Part shown: positions 16,251 to 26,263 of the stretch, piece after piece
Layout: each line of letters opens with the position of its first letter
How positions within the stretch are numbered: position 1 is the stretch's first letter
Assembly (NCBI RefSeq): GCF_041320605.1
Contig: NZ_CP166679.1
Location: forward strand, 248,001 to 312,000
Direction: 5' to 3'
Source: Arenibacter antarcticus
GTDB lineage: Bacteria > Bacteroidota > Bacteroidia > Flavobacteriales > Flavobacteriaceae
DNA: 64,000 nucleotides
Notes under the pieces: generated by a model
The model's input: the letters and a program-made list of their open reading frames with translations, nothing else
Databases searched by the model: none
What the model was told of the DNA's origin: nothing
Translations under genes and position numbers: made by a program

Positions 16251-17625
16251 TTCTGATTTGTTTGGTGATTTTCGAGAAATTTCCGCTAAAGAATGGAAAC
16301 AAAAAATACAGGTAGACCTTAAGGGAGAGGACTATAATGAGCAATTGATCTGGGAGTCGCCGGAAGGAATAAAAATAAAACCCTTCTACCATTCTGAGGA
16401 TATGGCCACCTTAAATTTACCGAATTACCAAACGAACAATTCTTGGGGAATTGGGCAGGCCATCTATGCTGGAAATACGGCCATAGCCAATAAAAATGCC
16501 GTGGATGCCATAAATAGAGGTGCGGAAAGCATCCATTTTACCGTTCCTTCTATTGACATAGCCCCTAAAGAATTACTGAAGAACATCGATTTAAAAACAA
16601 CTACCATCTACTTTAACCTGCAATTCCTATCGGATACGTATTGCAGATCAATTTTAGAGTTGACAGGCAAAAATCCCCGAAATATTTTTCTAAATATCGA
16701 TATCATTGGAAATTTGGCACGTAGCGGCAATTGGTTTTCCAACTTAAACCAAGACCATAAGCAGATGGATATGATTCTTGGCCTAAACCACAAGGCCACC
16801 CTAAGCATTGACCTTGGCTTATATGAAAATGCCGGAGCTAATAGGGTACAACAACTGGCCTATGCGCTTGCCCATACCAATGAATATCTGAACCATTTGG
16901 AGCGGACCAATAAAGCGTTTTTAAAAAAAGCACTGATTACTTTTAAAGTCGCAATTGGTGGAAATTATTTCTTTGAGATTGCCAAACTTAGGGCCCTAAG
17001 GATGTTGTTCAGTACCTTAGCCAAAGAATATGGTGCTCTTCCCTACTGCCATATTATTGCCGTCCCCACAAAAAGAAACAAGACCCTTTACGATTACAAC
17101 AATAATATGCTTCGCACCACAACAGAATGCATGTCCGCCATTTTGGGGGGAGCCGATACGGTTTGCAATTTGCCCTATGATGCGATTTATAAAAAAGAAA
17201 ATGAATTTGGGACTAGAATGGCAAGAAACCAGCTGCTGCTCCTGAAAGAAGAGGCCTATTTGAATAAGGTTGGCAATGCCCCGGATGGCAGTTATTATAT
17301 AGAGACACTTACCCAACAATTAGCTTCCAAGGCCTTGGAGCTATTTAAGCAGATAGAGGTCGGAGGTGGATTCTTGGTGCAATTGAAAGATCATCTCATT
17401 CAGAAAAAAATAAAGGAAAGTTCCCAAAAGGAACAAGAACGGTTCAATAAAAAAGAAACCATTCTTGTTGGAGCCAATAAATACTTTACTACTGAAGATA
17501 AAATGAAAAATAATTTAGAGTTGTATCCTTTTGTAAAGACCAATGCTAGAAAAACGTTGATTATACCGATCATAGAAAAAAGATTATCGGAAGAAGGGGA
17601 ACAAAAGCGGTTGGAACAGGAATAA
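16243..17625 (+). CDS. mutA: Methylmalonyl-CoA mutase small (beta) subunit
   Basis: The 460-residue protein has the TIM-barrel-like N-terminal domain of the mutase family. It lacks a cobalamin-binding C-terminal module, as expected for the non-catalytic small subunit of the heterodimeric enzyme. The region around YCHIIAVPT and GGADTVCNLPYD parallels the barrel of the large subunit. The complex interconverts methylmalonyl-CoA and succinyl-CoA in propionate metabolism. Its ATG lies within the end of the divIC-like gene (8-base overlap), and mutB follows after 116 bases. No cobalamin riboswitch was recognised upstream. Confidence 0.92.
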   Translation: MSNSDLFGDFREISAKEWKQKIQVDLKGEDYNEQLIWESPEGIKIKPFYHSEDMATLNLPNYQTNNSWGIGQAIYAGNTAIANKNAVDAINRGAESIHFTVPSIDIAPKELLKNIDLKTTTIYFNLQFLSDTYCRSILELTGKNPRNIFLNIDIIGNLARSGNWFSNLNQDHKQMDMILGLNHKATLSIDLGLYENAGANRVQQLAYALAHTNEYLNHLERTNKAFLKKALITFKVAIGGNYFFEIAKLRALRMLFSTLAKEYGALPYCHIIAVPTKRNKTLYDYNNNMLRTTTECMSAILGGADTVCNLPYDAIYKKENEFGTRMARNQLLLLKEEAYLNKVGNAPDGSYYIETLTQQLASKALELFKQIEVGGGFLVQLKDHLIQKKIKESSQKEQERFNKKETILVGANKYFTTEDKMKNNLELYPFVKTNARKTLIIPIIEKRLSEEGEQKRLEQE

Positions 17626-17741
17626 TCCACTACGTTTTAAGCACAGGTTGGCTGTTTTGCTCCAACTGGAACCCAATGCGTAGACTTCTGGTAATCGCTA
17701 GATTGAAATTACAAGCTGCATTATAAAACTAATTGAACACA

Positions 17742-19928
17742 ATGGCTAGAAAAAATCTCCAACATATAAAATTAGGCAACAGTGAGGATGTGCACTTGGA
17801 ATCCCAAAATCAAAAATTATCAGGGGGTCAAAGTACTACTGCCGAAGGTATTCCATTAAAATTAGCTTATTCTGCACATGATACGGAGGGTATGGAGCAT
17901 TTAAATTTTGCAGCAGGAATTCCGCCCTATCTCAGGGGGCCCTATAGCACAATGTATGTAAAGCGCCCATGGACCATTAGACAATACGCCGGTTTTTCAA
18001 CAGCTGAAGAAAGTAATGCTTTTTATCAGCGAAATTTAAAAGCGGGACAAAAAGGGCTGTCCGTGGCCTTCGACCTTCCTACCCATAGAGGTTATGATAG
18101 CGATCATGAACGTGTAGTGGGCGATGTGGGAAAGGCAGGTGTTGCCATAGATTCTGTAGAAGACATGAAAATCCTCTTTAAGGACATCCCCTTAAACGAA
18201 ATGTCTGTTTCTATGACCATGAATGGCGCTGTACTCCCAATTATGGCTTTTTATATAGTGGCCGCCGAAGAGCAAGGTGTTTCTCTAGACCAATTGGTGG
18301 GTACCATTCAAAATGACATCCTTAAAGAATTTATGGTCAGGAATACCTATATCTACCCTCCTGCACCCTCCATGCAAATTGTAGCCGATATTTTTGAATA
18401 CACCAGTAGGTATATGCCCCAATTTAACAGCATTAGTATCTCTGGTTACCATATGCACGAGGCCGGAGCCACAGCTGATCTAGAATTGGCCTATACCCTC
18501 GCTGATGGGTTGGAATATATTAGGACAGGTCTAAAATCTGGATTGGATATTGACCAGTTTGCACCAAGACTCTCCTTCTTTTGGGGGATAGGAATGAACC
18601 ATTTTATGGAAATAGCAAAAATGAGGGCGGGTCGTATGTTATGGGCTAAAATGGTAAAACAATTCAACCCTAAAAAAAATAAATCCTTAATCCTACGTAC
18701 CCACAGTCAGACCAGTGGTTGGAGCCTTACCGCACAAGATCCCTTTAACAATGTTGCAAGGACCACAATAGAGGCAGCGGCAGCGGTATTTGGGGGAACC
18801 CAGAGTTTACATACCAATGCCTTGGACGAGGCCATAGCCCTGCCAACAGATTTTTCTGCACGTATTGCCCGCAACACGCAATTATTTCTGCAAGAAGAAA
18901 CGGGAATCACTAAAACCGTGGACCCATGGGCGGGCAGTTATTATGTAGAAACCCTTACCCAAGAATTAGCACAGAAGGCATGGGAATTGATCCAAGAGGT
19001 GGAAGAATTGGGCGGCATGACAAAAGCTATAGATGCTGGGATTCCAAAACTGAGAATTGAGGAAGCGGCAGCCAAAAAACAGGCCCGTATAGACAGTGGT
19101 CAAGATATAATTGTGGGAGTTAATAAATATCAAACAATAGAGGAAGAGGACAGTTTTCAAATTTTGGAAGTAGATAATACCGAAGTGCGAAAACAACAGT
19201 TAGCTAGGCTGCAGCAATTAAAAACCGATAGAAACAATGAAGCAGTGCAACGCGCATTGGAACAACTTACTTTGAAGGCAAAATATAAGATGCAGCCTAT
19301 TCTTTCCAAAAAGGCAGCCGATACCCCAGAAGTCGATAATAATTTATTAGCTTTAGCAGTAAAGGCCGCTAGGGCAAGAGCAACCTTAGGAGAAATCAGT
19401 AGTGCCTTAGAAGCTGCTTTTGGCAGACATAGGGCAGAAATAAAATCGTTCACAGGGGTGTATTCAAAAGAGATAAAAGAAGATCATAGTTTTGAAAAAG
19501 CCAAGCAAATGGCCAATAGGTTTGCGGAACTAGAAGGACGCAGACCTAGGATCATGATTGCAAAAATGGGACAGGATGGTCATGATCGTGGTGCAAAAGT
19601 AGTTGCTACTGGATATGCTGATCTTGGTTTTGATGTAGATATTGGACCGTTGTTCCAAACTCCAGCCGAAGCAGCAAAACAAGCCGTAGAAAACGATGTT
19701 CATATTTTAGGAATATCCTCCTTAGCAGGTGGACATAAAACTTTGGTACCCCAAGTATTGGAGGCGTTAAAATCTTATGGACGTGAGGATATTATGGTAA
19801 TTGTTGGTGGGGTAGTACCCAAACAAGATTATGATTATCTATATAATGCAGGGGCAGTGGCCGTTTTTGGACCGGGAACAAAAATAAGCGAGACGGCGAT
19901 CCAAATTCTGGATATCCTAAGTGCCTAG
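17742..19928 (+). CDS. mutB: Methylmalonyl-CoA mutase large (alpha) subunit
   Basis: The chosen ATG at 17742 gives 728 residues; a TTG at 17733 is possible but adds only three residues. The N-terminal barrel carries the [11 protein letters not shown] substrate region and [10 protein letters not shown]. The C-terminal B12-binding domain has the DGHDRG signature (D612, H614, G617; DxHxxG), followed by GISSLAGGH and VIVGGVVP, so the base-off cobalamin site is intact. This is the catalytic subunit and works with the product of mutA upstream. A hairpin followed by T residues at 19982-20004 ends the transcript. Confidence 0.96.
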   Translation: MARKNLQHIKLGNSEDVHLESQNQKLSGGQSTTAEGIPLKLAYSAHDTEGMEHLNFAAGIPPYLRGPYSTMYVKRPWTIRQYAGFSTAEESNAFYQRNLKAGQKGLSVAFDLPTHRGYDSDHERVVGDVGKAGVAIDSVEDMKILFKDIPLNEMSVSMTMNGAVLPIMAFYIVAAEEQGVSLDQLVGTIQNDILKEFMVRNTYIYPPAPSMQIVADIFEYTSRYMPQFNSISISGYHMHEAGATADLELAYTLADGLEYIRTGLKSGLDIDQFAPRLSFFWGIGMNHFMEIAKMRAGRMLWAKMVKQFNPKKNKSLILRTHSQTSGWSLTAQDPFNNVARTTIEAAAAVFGGTQSLHTNALDEAIALPTDFSARIARNTQLFLQEETGITKTVDPWAGSYYVETLTQELAQKAWELIQEVEELGGMTKAIDAGIPKLRIEEAAAKKQARIDSGQDIIVGVNKYQTIEEEDSFQILEVDNTEVRKQQLARLQQLKTDRNNEAVQRALEQLTLKAKYKMQPILSKKAADTPEVDNNLLALAVKAARARATLGEISSALEAAFGRHRAEIKSFTGVYSKEIKEDHSFEKAKQMANRFAELEGRRPRIMIAKMGQDGHDRGAKVVATGYADLGFDVDIGPLFQTPAEAAKQAVENDVHILGISSLAGGHKTLVPQVLEALKSYGREDIMVIVGGVVPKQDYDYLYNAGAVAVFGPGTKISETAIQILDILSA

Positions 19929-19981
19929 GGGTCGGCCTACAGCCTCTTAGCCACTATATAGCTGCACTTGTTAGCACTTAC

Positions 19982-20004
19982 AAACCCCTGACCAAAGGGT
20001 TTTT
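19982..20004 (+). terminator. Terminator after mutB
   Basis: AAACCC and GGGTTT form a short stem around an 8-9 base loop, followed by a run of T. It lies 54 bases after the mutB stop and before parA. Confidence 0.6.
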
Positions 20005-20077
20005 CACTTGCTGTTAACAAAATACATTTTATAACAAGTTAAATAATCGTATTTTTACCCACTAACTTACTATGATA

Positions 20078-20851
20078 ATGGGCAAAATAATTGCTATTGC
20101 AAATCAAAAAGGTGGCGTAGGAAAAACTACCACTTCGGTAAATTTAGCTGCCGCATTGGGTGTTTTGGAAAAAAAAGTCTTGTTAATTGATGCCGACCCC
20201 CAAGCAAACGCTACTTCGGGATTAGGTTTGGACGTTGATAACATAGAAATGGGCACCTATCAATTATTGGAACACACCAAAACTGCCAAGGAAACCATAG
20301 TAGCCACAACCTCCCCTAATGTAGACCTGATTCCCTCACATATCGACTTGGTAGCCATCGAAATAGAATTGGTGGACAAAGAAGATCGGGAATATATGAT
20401 GAAGAAAGCTATCCGTGACCTCAAGGAGGATTACGATTATATTCTTATCGATTGCGCTCCCTCCCTGGGACTATTAACATTAAATGCCCTAACTGCAGCA
20501 GATTCAGTAATGATTCCTATTCAATGCGAATATTTTGCACTGGAAGGTTTGGGGAAATTATTGAATACTATAAAAAGCGTTCAAAAAATACACAATCCCG
20601 ATCTGGATATAGAAGGTATGGTACTCACTATGTACGATTCCAGGCTACGCCTGTCCAATCAGGTAGTGGAAGAAGTTAAAAAACATTTTTCTGAGATGGT
20701 ATTTAATACCATCATTCAAAGAAATGTTAGATTAAGCGAAGCACCAAGTTATGGCGAAAGCATTATTAAATATGATGCTAGTAGTACAGGAGCAGCCAAT
20801 TATTTAAATTTGGCCCATGAAGTAGTTATGAAAAACAAGGAAATAGCATAA
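20078..20851 (+). CDS. parA: Chromosome partitioning ATPase ParA
   Basis: The preferred start (MGKIIAIANQKGG) gives 257 residues; an ATG six bases earlier would add two. The deviant Walker A motif KGGVGKTT spans about residues 10-17. The second lysine signature and the DADPQANAT switch (about 40-48) are present, as is the DCAPSLG Walker B block. ParA ATPases move ParB-bound origins. parB starts on the last base of the stop codon (TAATG), so the two are co-translated. A near -7 box (TATTTTTA, 20050-20057) precedes it. No dnaA, dnaN or origin is visible nearby. Confidence 0.95.
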   Translation: MGKIIAIANQKGGVGKTTTSVNLAAALGVLEKKVLLIDADPQANATSGLGLDVDNIEMGTYQLLEHTKTAKETIVATTSPNVDLIPSHIDLVAIEIELVDKEDREYMMKKAIRDLKEDYDYILIDCAPSLGLLTLNALTAADSVMIPIQCEYFALEGLGKLLNTIKSVQKIHNPDLDIEGMVLTMYDSRLRLSNQVVEEVKKHFSEMVFNTIIQRNVRLSEAPSYGESIIKYDASSTGAANYLNLAHEVVMKNKEIA

Positions 20852-21777
20852 TGGCGAAAGCGACAAAAAAACAAGCGTTGGGCCGCGGATTATCGGCCTT
20901 ATTAAAAGATCCCAACAACGACATTCAATCGGCTACCGATAAGAATGCTGATAAGGTGGTGGGTAATATTGTGGAATTGGAACTGAGTGCCATAGAGGTA
21001 AACCCATTTCAACCCCGTTCCAATTTTAACGATGAAGCCTTGCATGAACTTGCTTCCTCTATCAGGGAATTGGGTGTTATACAGCCTATTACCGTTAGAA
21101 AGTTGGATTTTAACCAATACCAATTGGTTTCTGGGGAACGACGATTTAGAGCCTCCAAATTAATTGGACTAGAGACCATTCCCGCCTATATCCGTATTGC
21201 CAATGACCAAGAGTCTCTAGAAATGGCCTTGGTTGAAAATATTCAGCGTCAGGATCTGGACCCGATAGAAATTGCCATTTCTTATCAACGGTTGATTGAT
21301 GAAATTCAATTGACCCAAGAAAAGATGAGCGAAAGGGTAGGAAAAAAGCGATCTACTATTACCAACTATCTGCGATTATTACGTTTAGACCCCATTATTC
21401 AGACTGGAATTAGAGATGGTTTCGTGAGCATGGGCCACGGAAGAGCTTTGGTTAATGTGGTAGAAAAGCAAGACCAAATTGCTTTATATGAAAAAATCGT
21501 TGGCGAAAATCTTTCTGTAAGGGATACCGAGAAGGCGGTAAAGGACTACCAAGAAGCGAAGTCCAACCCAAACCAAAATTCCTCTCCCGAATCAAAAAAT
21601 AAAAATACATCTAAGACCAACCCAGAATTTATAACCAAAAACCTAGGTAAATTTTCAGATTATTTAGCCGTGAAGGTAGATATTAAAGCATCTGAAAAAG
21701 GGAAAGGCAAAATAACCATCCCCTTTCATTCCCAGGAAGAATTCAATCGATTAAAAAAATTGATTACGGGTGAATAA
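20851..21777 (+). CDS. parB: Chromosome partitioning protein ParB
   Basis: The 308-residue protein begins with a basic KATKKQALGRGLSALL stretch typical of ParB/Spo0J. It has the CTPase/ParB box (NPFQPR about 52-57; GERRFRA near 95-101), ENIQRQDLDPIE, and a helix-turn-helix segment near residue 160 (KKRSTITNYLRLLRL). A low-complexity N/S/K linker (about 233-255) precedes the C-terminal dimerisation domain. It binds parS sites and spreads by CTP-dependent sliding; no parS-like palindrome was noticed in this window. The final 8 bases overlap the GTG start of the next gene. Confidence 0.95.
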   Translation: MAKATKKQALGRGLSALLKDPNNDIQSATDKNADKVVGNIVELELSAIEVNPFQPRSNFNDEALHELASSIRELGVIQPITVRKLDFNQYQLVSGERRFRASKLIGLETIPAYIRIANDQESLEMALVENIQRQDLDPIEIAISYQRLIDEIQLTQEKMSERVGKKRSTITNYLRLLRLDPIIQTGIRDGFVSMGHGRALVNVVEKQDQIALYEKIVGENLSVRDTEKAVKDYQEAKSNPNQNSSPESKNKNTSKTNPEFITKNLGKFSDYLAVKVDIKASEKGKGKITIPFHSQEEFNRLKKLITGE

Positions 21778-22408
21778 ATGTTTTCTATCGTTAGTCGTCT
21801 TTTTTCTTGTTTTAACTTTTGGGACTGCTCAAGAGGGGGAACAAGCATCCGATTCTGTACAGGTGGCCCTAAAGGAACAGGGGATAACAGTGATAGACAC
21901 GTTAAAGATCAAAAAAAAGGCTATCAATCCGTTGGCTCCTAGTAAAGCTGCATTCTATTCTGCCGTTTTCCCCGGCCTCGGTCAAATCTATAACAAGCGC
22001 TATTGGAAAGCCCCTATTGTCTATGCGGTGATAGGAACAGGAATATATGCCTATACATACAATGACGGGCTATACGACAGATTCCGGACCGCTTTTAAAC
22101 GCAGGCAAGCAGGTTACACCGATGACGAGTTCTACGATCTTGGCGCGCCAAATGCCCCGGGAGCCCCTCCAGATTTCTCCAATCAGGCTTTGGAAAATGC
22201 ACAGGAAAGGTACCAGCGGGACAGAGACCTTTGGCTCTTAGTTACCATTGCCATGTATGCCCTAAATATTGTGGATGCCAACGTAGACGCCCATTTAAAA
22301 CAATTCAACGTAGATGATGATTTAAGCATGAAGGTAAAACCATACTTAAATACTGACGCAATTACCGCTAATCCGGTCTATGGATTGGCATTAACCATTA
22401 AATTTTAA
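21770..22408 (+). CDS. DUF5683 membrane protein
   Basis: The 212-residue protein uses a GTG start inside the end of parB; the following signal-like stretch (FLSLVVFFLVLTFGTAQ) supports it. The DUF5683 core has NPLAPSKAAFYSAVFPGLGQIYNKRYWKAPIVY-like sequence (about 50-82), a glycine-rich helix hairpin that probably inserts in a membrane, then a second helix near residue 155. The function of the family is unknown; the P-GLGQ-YN pattern also occurs in TM2-like proteins. It sits between parB and dapB with almost no spacing (8-base overlap, 3-base gap), suggesting one transcript from parA to dapB. Confidence 0.8.
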   Translation: MNKCFLSLVVFFLVLTFGTAQEGEQASDSVQVALKEQGITVIDTLKIKKKAINPLAPSKAAFYSAVFPGLGQIYNKRYWKAPIVYAVIGTGIYAYTYNDGLYDRFRTAFKRRQAGYTDDEFYDLGAPNAPGAPPDFSNQALENAQERYQRDRDLWLLVTIAMYALNIVDANVDAHLKQFNVDDDLSMKVKPYLNTDAITANPVYGLALTIKF

Positions 22409-22411
22409 TCA

Positions 22412-23113
22412 ATGAACATAGCCTTGTTCGGATATGGTAAGATGGGAAAAATGATCGAGCAGATCGCCCTTAACAGAAACCATAAAATAGTAGCGAAAAT
22501 TGACTTGGACACTACCGAAATAAACTTTTCGGATATAGATGTAGCCATAGATTTCAGTATGCCCAGTGCCGCCTTCGACAACATTAAACAATGTATGGAG
22601 AACAACATCCCTGTAATCTGCGGTACCACTGGTTGGCTAAAGGATTATGATAATGCCGTACAGATTTGCAAAGAAAATAATGGCGCCTTTATATACGCTT
22701 CCAATTTTAGCCTAGGAGTAAATCTATTCTTTGAACTTAATTCCTATCTAGCTAAAATGATGGGCAATCTAAAACAATATCAGGTCAGCATGGAGGAGAT
22801 CCATCATACCCAAAAATTGGACGCCCCTAGCGGAACGGCCATTACCTTGGCAGAAGGCATCATTAAAGAGACTGACTATTCCGATTGGAAATTGGACACT
22901 GCAAAAGCCAACGAAATCCCGATCACAGCCAAACGAATTGCCGATACCCCAGGAACCCATACCGTATCTTACAACAGTGAGGTAGACGGCATAGAAATTA
23001 TTCACACCGCCCATAATCGAGAAGGATTTGCCCTAGGAGCAGTAGTAGCAGCAGAATGGATTCTGGGTAAAAACGGAGTATTCTCCATGAAAGACGTGTT
23101 AAACCTAAGTTAA
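22412..23113 (+). CDS. dapB: 4-hydroxy-tetrahydrodipicolinate reductase
   Basis: The 233-residue protein begins with a nucleotide-binding GYGKMG loop (7-12). It has the CGTTGW motif near residue 70, SNFSLGVN, and the catalytic HHTQKLDAPSGTA signature (about 128-140) with the DAP reductase histidine and lysine. The short length (233 against about 270 in E. coli) is usual in Bacteroidota. The enzyme makes tetrahydrodipicolinate for lysine and diaminopimelate, and so feeds peptidoglycan. It lies 3 bases after the DUF5683 gene and 83 bases before lepB. Confidence 0.95.
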   Translation: MNIALFGYGKMGKMIEQIALNRNHKIVAKIDLDTTEINFSDIDVAIDFSMPSAAFDNIKQCMENNIPVICGTTGWLKDYDNAVQICKENNGAFIYASNFSLGVNLFFELNSYLAKMMGNLKQYQVSMEEIHHTQKLDAPSGTAITLAEGIIKETDYSDWKLDTAKANEIPITAKRIADTPGTHTVSYNSEVDGIEIIHTAHNREGFALGAVVAAEWILGKNGVFSMKDVLNLS

Positions 23114-23196
23114 GGAACGTAACGCCCAACAATTAATACAGACTTACAGATTGATTGTTAACTATAAACAGCAATCCTAAACTAACAAGAACGGAT

Positions 23197-24930
23197 ATGA
23201 ACGGTACACAGTGGATTATTTTTATTTTGGTTATTCAGCTAATACATTTCCTGGGAACATGGAAATTATACGTAAAGGCGGGTAGAAAATCTTGGGAAGC
23301 AGCAATCCCAGTATATAATGCCATAGTACTCATGAAGATTATCAATAGGCCGAAATGGTGGGTGATTTTACTGTTTATCCCCATCATTAATTTATTGATG
23401 TTTCCCGTGGTATGGGTAGAAACCCTGCGGAGTTTTGGAAAAAACAGCCTATTGGACACTTGGTTGGCCATTCTCACCTTGGGGCTATATATCTACTATA
23501 TTAACTATTTTGTAGCGGTAAACTATGTTGAAGATAGGGAGTTACATCCAAGAACTGCCTTAGGAGAGTGGGTAAGCTCCATTGTATTTGCTATTGTGGC
23601 CGCCACTTTGGTACATACTTATGTAATACAACCCTTTGTTATTCCTACCAGCTCTTTGGAAAAAACCCTGCTTGTAGGAGATTTCCTTTTTGTAAGTAAG
23701 TTCCATTATGGGGCAAGGGTACCAATGACTACCATAGCTGCTCCTATGGTGCACGACACCCTTCCAATTTTAAAAACGAGGTCTTATGTTGCCGATGTAG
23801 ATCCGGCAACATATAGAACTTCTATATGGAACAAGCTACAGCTTCCCTATATGCGCCTTCCTGGCTTTAAAAAAATAAAACGCAACGAAATTGTAGTGTT
23901 CAGCTGGCCAGCCGATACGGTGTACCAATTTTTCAAAAGGCAAGCGGGAGTCCGTAAGCCCATCGACAAAAAATCGAATTACGTAAAACGTGCTGTGGGC
24001 ATACCAGGGGATTCCCTCTCCATAGTAGACGGTTATGTATATATTAACGGTCAGAAAACAGTATTGCCCTATAGAGCAAAACCTCAGTTTCTACAAACCG
24101 TAACTGTAGACGGACAGTTTTCCAATGCTGCAATTGAACTTTTGGGAAGACAGAATATTTCCGGCAACGTGGTACGTGTACCAAACAGCTCCTTACAACA
24201 AGATCGGGCGAAGGAAGTAATCACCGCAATGCATATGGAGGTAATAAAGACCGACTCTTCCTACACGTATTATTCTGGAAACATAAGTAATACAAGGGTT
24301 AAGGAATATTTAAAGTCTGAAGATATGAACAACATGGCTCTCTTCAATCTAACGGAGGAGGAAGCTAAAAATTTTACTGGAAAAGAAGGCATTACTTCCA
24401 TCCAAAAATTTGCCTATACCAATAAGGACAGCTCGGTTTTCCCTCAAAATGCAGCTCACCCAGGCACTGTAGACAATATGGATGCGATCTATATCCCTGA
24501 AGAAGGAAAAACAGTAGCACTGAACCTTGATGTACTGCCTATCTATGAAAAAATAATTGAGGAATATGAAGGGAACACGCTAAAAGTGAACGGAAATCAA
24601 ATTTTGATCAACGGAAAAATTGCAGACACCTACACCTTTAAGCAGGATTATTATTGGATGATGGGCGACAATAGGCACCGGTCAGAAGACAGTAGGTTCT
24701 GGGGTTATGTACCTGAAGACCACGTAGTGGGCACACCCATATTTATTTGGATGAGTATTGATGGTATAAACGATGGAATGAGCAACTGGAAAATTAGATG
24801 GGATAGAGTTTTCACTACGGTCAACGGAGAAGGGGAACCTACTTCTTACTTTAAGTACTTCCTGATTGCACTTGCCGGATGGTTTGCATTTGATTATTTT
24901 AGAAAAAGGAAGAAAACGGACAAAAAATAG
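23197..24930 (+). CDS. lepB: Signal peptidase I with N-terminal DUF5684-like membrane domain
   Basis: I chose the ATG at 23197 (577 residues) over a TTG at 23155, because MNGTQWIIFILVIQ begins directly with a membrane helix. Residues 1-105 are a DUF5684-like four-helix domain. The S26 peptidase follows: IPTSSLEKTL with catalytic S153, YVKRAVGIPGD with K264, and GDNRHRSEDSR (490-500). The Ser-Lys spacing (111) and the roughly 225 residues between Lys and the GDN box are far longer than in E. coli LepB, reflecting large insertions. It cleaves Sec signal peptides at the outer face of the inner membrane. It probably joins the parA-dapB transcript or has its own promoter in the 83-base gap. Confidence 0.93.
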   Translation: MNGTQWIIFILVIQLIHFLGTWKLYVKAGRKSWEAAIPVYNAIVLMKIINRPKWWVILLFIPIINLLMFPVVWVETLRSFGKNSLLDTWLAILTLGLYIYYINYFVAVNYVEDRELHPRTALGEWVSSIVFAIVAATLVHTYVIQPFVIPTSSLEKTLLVGDFLFVSKFHYGARVPMTTIAAPMVHDTLPILKTRSYVADVDPATYRTSIWNKLQLPYMRLPGFKKIKRNEIVVFSWPADTVYQFFKRQAGVRKPIDKKSNYVKRAVGIPGDSLSIVDGYVYINGQKTVLPYRAKPQFLQTVTVDGQFSNAAIELLGRQNISGNVVRVPNSSLQQDRAKEVITAMHMEVIKTDSSYTYYSGNISNTRVKEYLKSEDMNNMALFNLTEEEAKNFTGKEGITSIQKFAYTNKDSSVFPQNAAHPGTVDNMDAIYIPEEGKTVALNLDVLPIYEKIIEEYEGNTLKVNGNQILINGKIADTYTFKQDYYWMMGDNRHRSEDSRFWGYVPEDHVVGTPIFIWMSIDGINDGMSNWKIRWDRVFTTVNGEGEPTSYFKYFLIALAGWFAFDYFRKRKKTDKK

Positions 24931-24936
24931 TCTACT

Positions 24937-24983
24937 GTAACTCTAAGCCTTAAGTGAAATTTCCATCTAAGGCTTAGTGTTAC
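24937..24983. repeat. Inverted repeat after lepB without a T tract
   Basis: Arms 24937-24952 and 24968-24983 match at 15 of 16 positions around a 15-base loop (core CTAAGCCTTA / TAAGGCTTAG). On the plus strand it is followed by A residues, not T. It may stabilise a 3' end rather than terminate on its own. Confidence 0.55.
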
Positions 24984-25080
24984 AAAAAGCATTAATAACG
25001 AACTCTAACATTAACCCATCACCTATTTTTACTTAAGATATTTGATTCATTGTTACATTAGTACCTTAAAAAATTAAACA

Positions 25081-25713
25081 ATGCAATTGCTTCTTCATCC
25101 CGGTTATTTTCCGAATATAGCCAATTTCGCGGCTCTTGCCCAGAATGAAATTTGTTGGGAGGTTAAAGATAATTATCAAAAGCAAACTTTTCGGAACCGA
25201 TGCTATATCTGCACCGATTTAGGAAGGCATATGTTAAACATTCCTATAAAACATATCGGAGGTGAAAATAAAAAACAAACCTTCTCAGATGTAGTAATAG
25301 ACAACGACTACAAGTGGCAACGCCAACATTGGCGTACCTTACAAACAGCCTACCGGACTTCCCCCTTCTTCGAATTTTACGAAGATGACATAGCCCCATT
25401 GTACAAAGGCACCTTCACATCGCTAATGGAGTTTAACCTAAAGACTATTGAAACCATTTGTGATTGCTTACAAATAACCATGCCCACGGAAAGGACCGAA
25501 GCATACCAATCCAAAGCAACCGATAAAATGGACGGACGTCATTTAATAAATTCAAAATCGGAACTTCACTTTCACCAACCAGATTATGTTCAGGTTTTCA
25601 GTGATAGAAATCCCTTTATTGCCAATCTCAGTATATTGGACCTCCTGTTCAATGAGGGTACCAATACCCTTTCCTATCTTAAAAATTTAAAATTACATTT
25701 TTCCCATGCTTAG
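25081..25713 (+). CDS. WbqC-like family protein
   Basis: The 210-residue protein fits the WbqC-like family: an N-terminal HPGYFPNIANF stretch (compare QPxYFP), YQKQTFRNRCYI, and the later WQRQHWRTLQTAYRTSPFFE block (about 79-98), which is the most conserved part. Members occur in O-antigen and glycan loci and are thought to be glycan-modifying transferases, but the activity is not settled. No signal peptide is visible, so it should be cytoplasmic. Its stop overlaps the start of the following DUF6122 gene by 8 bases, linking the two. Confidence 0.85.
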   Translation: MQLLLHPGYFPNIANFAALAQNEICWEVKDNYQKQTFRNRCYICTDLGRHMLNIPIKHIGGENKKQTFSDVVIDNDYKWQRQHWRTLQTAYRTSPFFEFYEDDIAPLYKGTFTSLMEFNLKTIETICDCLQITMPTERTEAYQSKATDKMDGRHLINSKSELHFHQPDYVQVFSDRNPFIANLSILDLLFNEGTNTLSYLKNLKLHFSHA

Positions 25714-26014
25714 ATGGTGCCTTCATTATGGAATACATTTTCTAGTTCCCATCCTTGTTGGCCTACTATTTTATAAGGAATACAGATGGAAGGCCATACT
25801 AATTCTTCTGGCCGGTATTAGCATTGATCTAGACCATTTATGGGCAGATCCCTTGTTCGATCCAAATCGCTGTAGCATAAACTTTCACCCATTACACACC
25901 TATTGGGCCATTGCCATCTATTTCCTGATGTTGATTCCCCAAAGGACCAGAATATTTGGCCTTGCGCTCGTAATACATATTGTAGCGGATTTTACGGACT
26001 GCCTACTTATGTAA
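25706..26014 (+). CDS. DUF6122 small membrane protein
   Basis: The 102-residue protein has three or four hydrophobic segments. It carries conserved polar residues typical of DUF6122: HYGIHF near the start, DLDHLWADPLFDP (about 41-53), HPLHTY (about 61-66) and a C-terminal HIVADFTDC. The H/D pattern inside membrane segments recalls metal-dependent membrane hydrolases such as the YdjM group, but activity is only a guess. It is coupled to the WbqC-like gene through an 8-base overlap. Confidence 0.75.
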   Translation: MLRWCLHYGIHFLVPILVGLLFYKEYRWKAILILLAGISIDLDHLWADPLFDPNRCSINFHPLHTYWAIAIYFLMLIPQRTRIFGLALVIHIVADFTDCLLM

Positions 26015-26027
26015 AAACAGAATGGAT

Positions 26028-26055
26028 CCCTATAGCAAAACCAATAGGTTTTTTT
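26028..26055 (+). terminator. Weak terminator after the DUF6122 gene
   Basis: CCCTAT and ATAGG form a five-base stem with a 10-base loop, followed by seven T residues. The stem is weak but well placed 13 bases after the stop. Confidence 0.4.
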
Positions 26056-26263
26056 AAATCGAAATTTATCACCTAGATATAAGTTCCTCTTAAGAATCGC
26101 TCCAAACTCCTAACGGGAGGGAAGATAGTTGAACACGAGAAGTTTATTTAACCTCCCAGAGCAAAAGCAAATGGTAAAAAACGTAATTGATTCCGTTTTA
26201 TAAAATATTATTACTAATTTGTACTCTTGATTTGGAAACAATAACACAAACTTAAAAAATCCT

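Noticed and set aside
17626..17741. Possible cobalamin riboswitch upstream of mutB
   Set aside because: The gap is only 116 bases and lacks a recognisable B12-box or multi-stem structure.
20078..21777. parAB and recF as signs of a replication origin
   Set aside because: No dnaA, dnaN, gyrB, DnaA-box cluster or parS palindrome was seen nearby, and recF and parAB are 13 kb apart. In Bacteroidota these genes need not mark the origin.
26221..26228. Promoter box before the Gfo/Idh/MocA gene (TAATTTG)
   Set aside because: It is one base short of TAnnTTTG; not listed as a feature.
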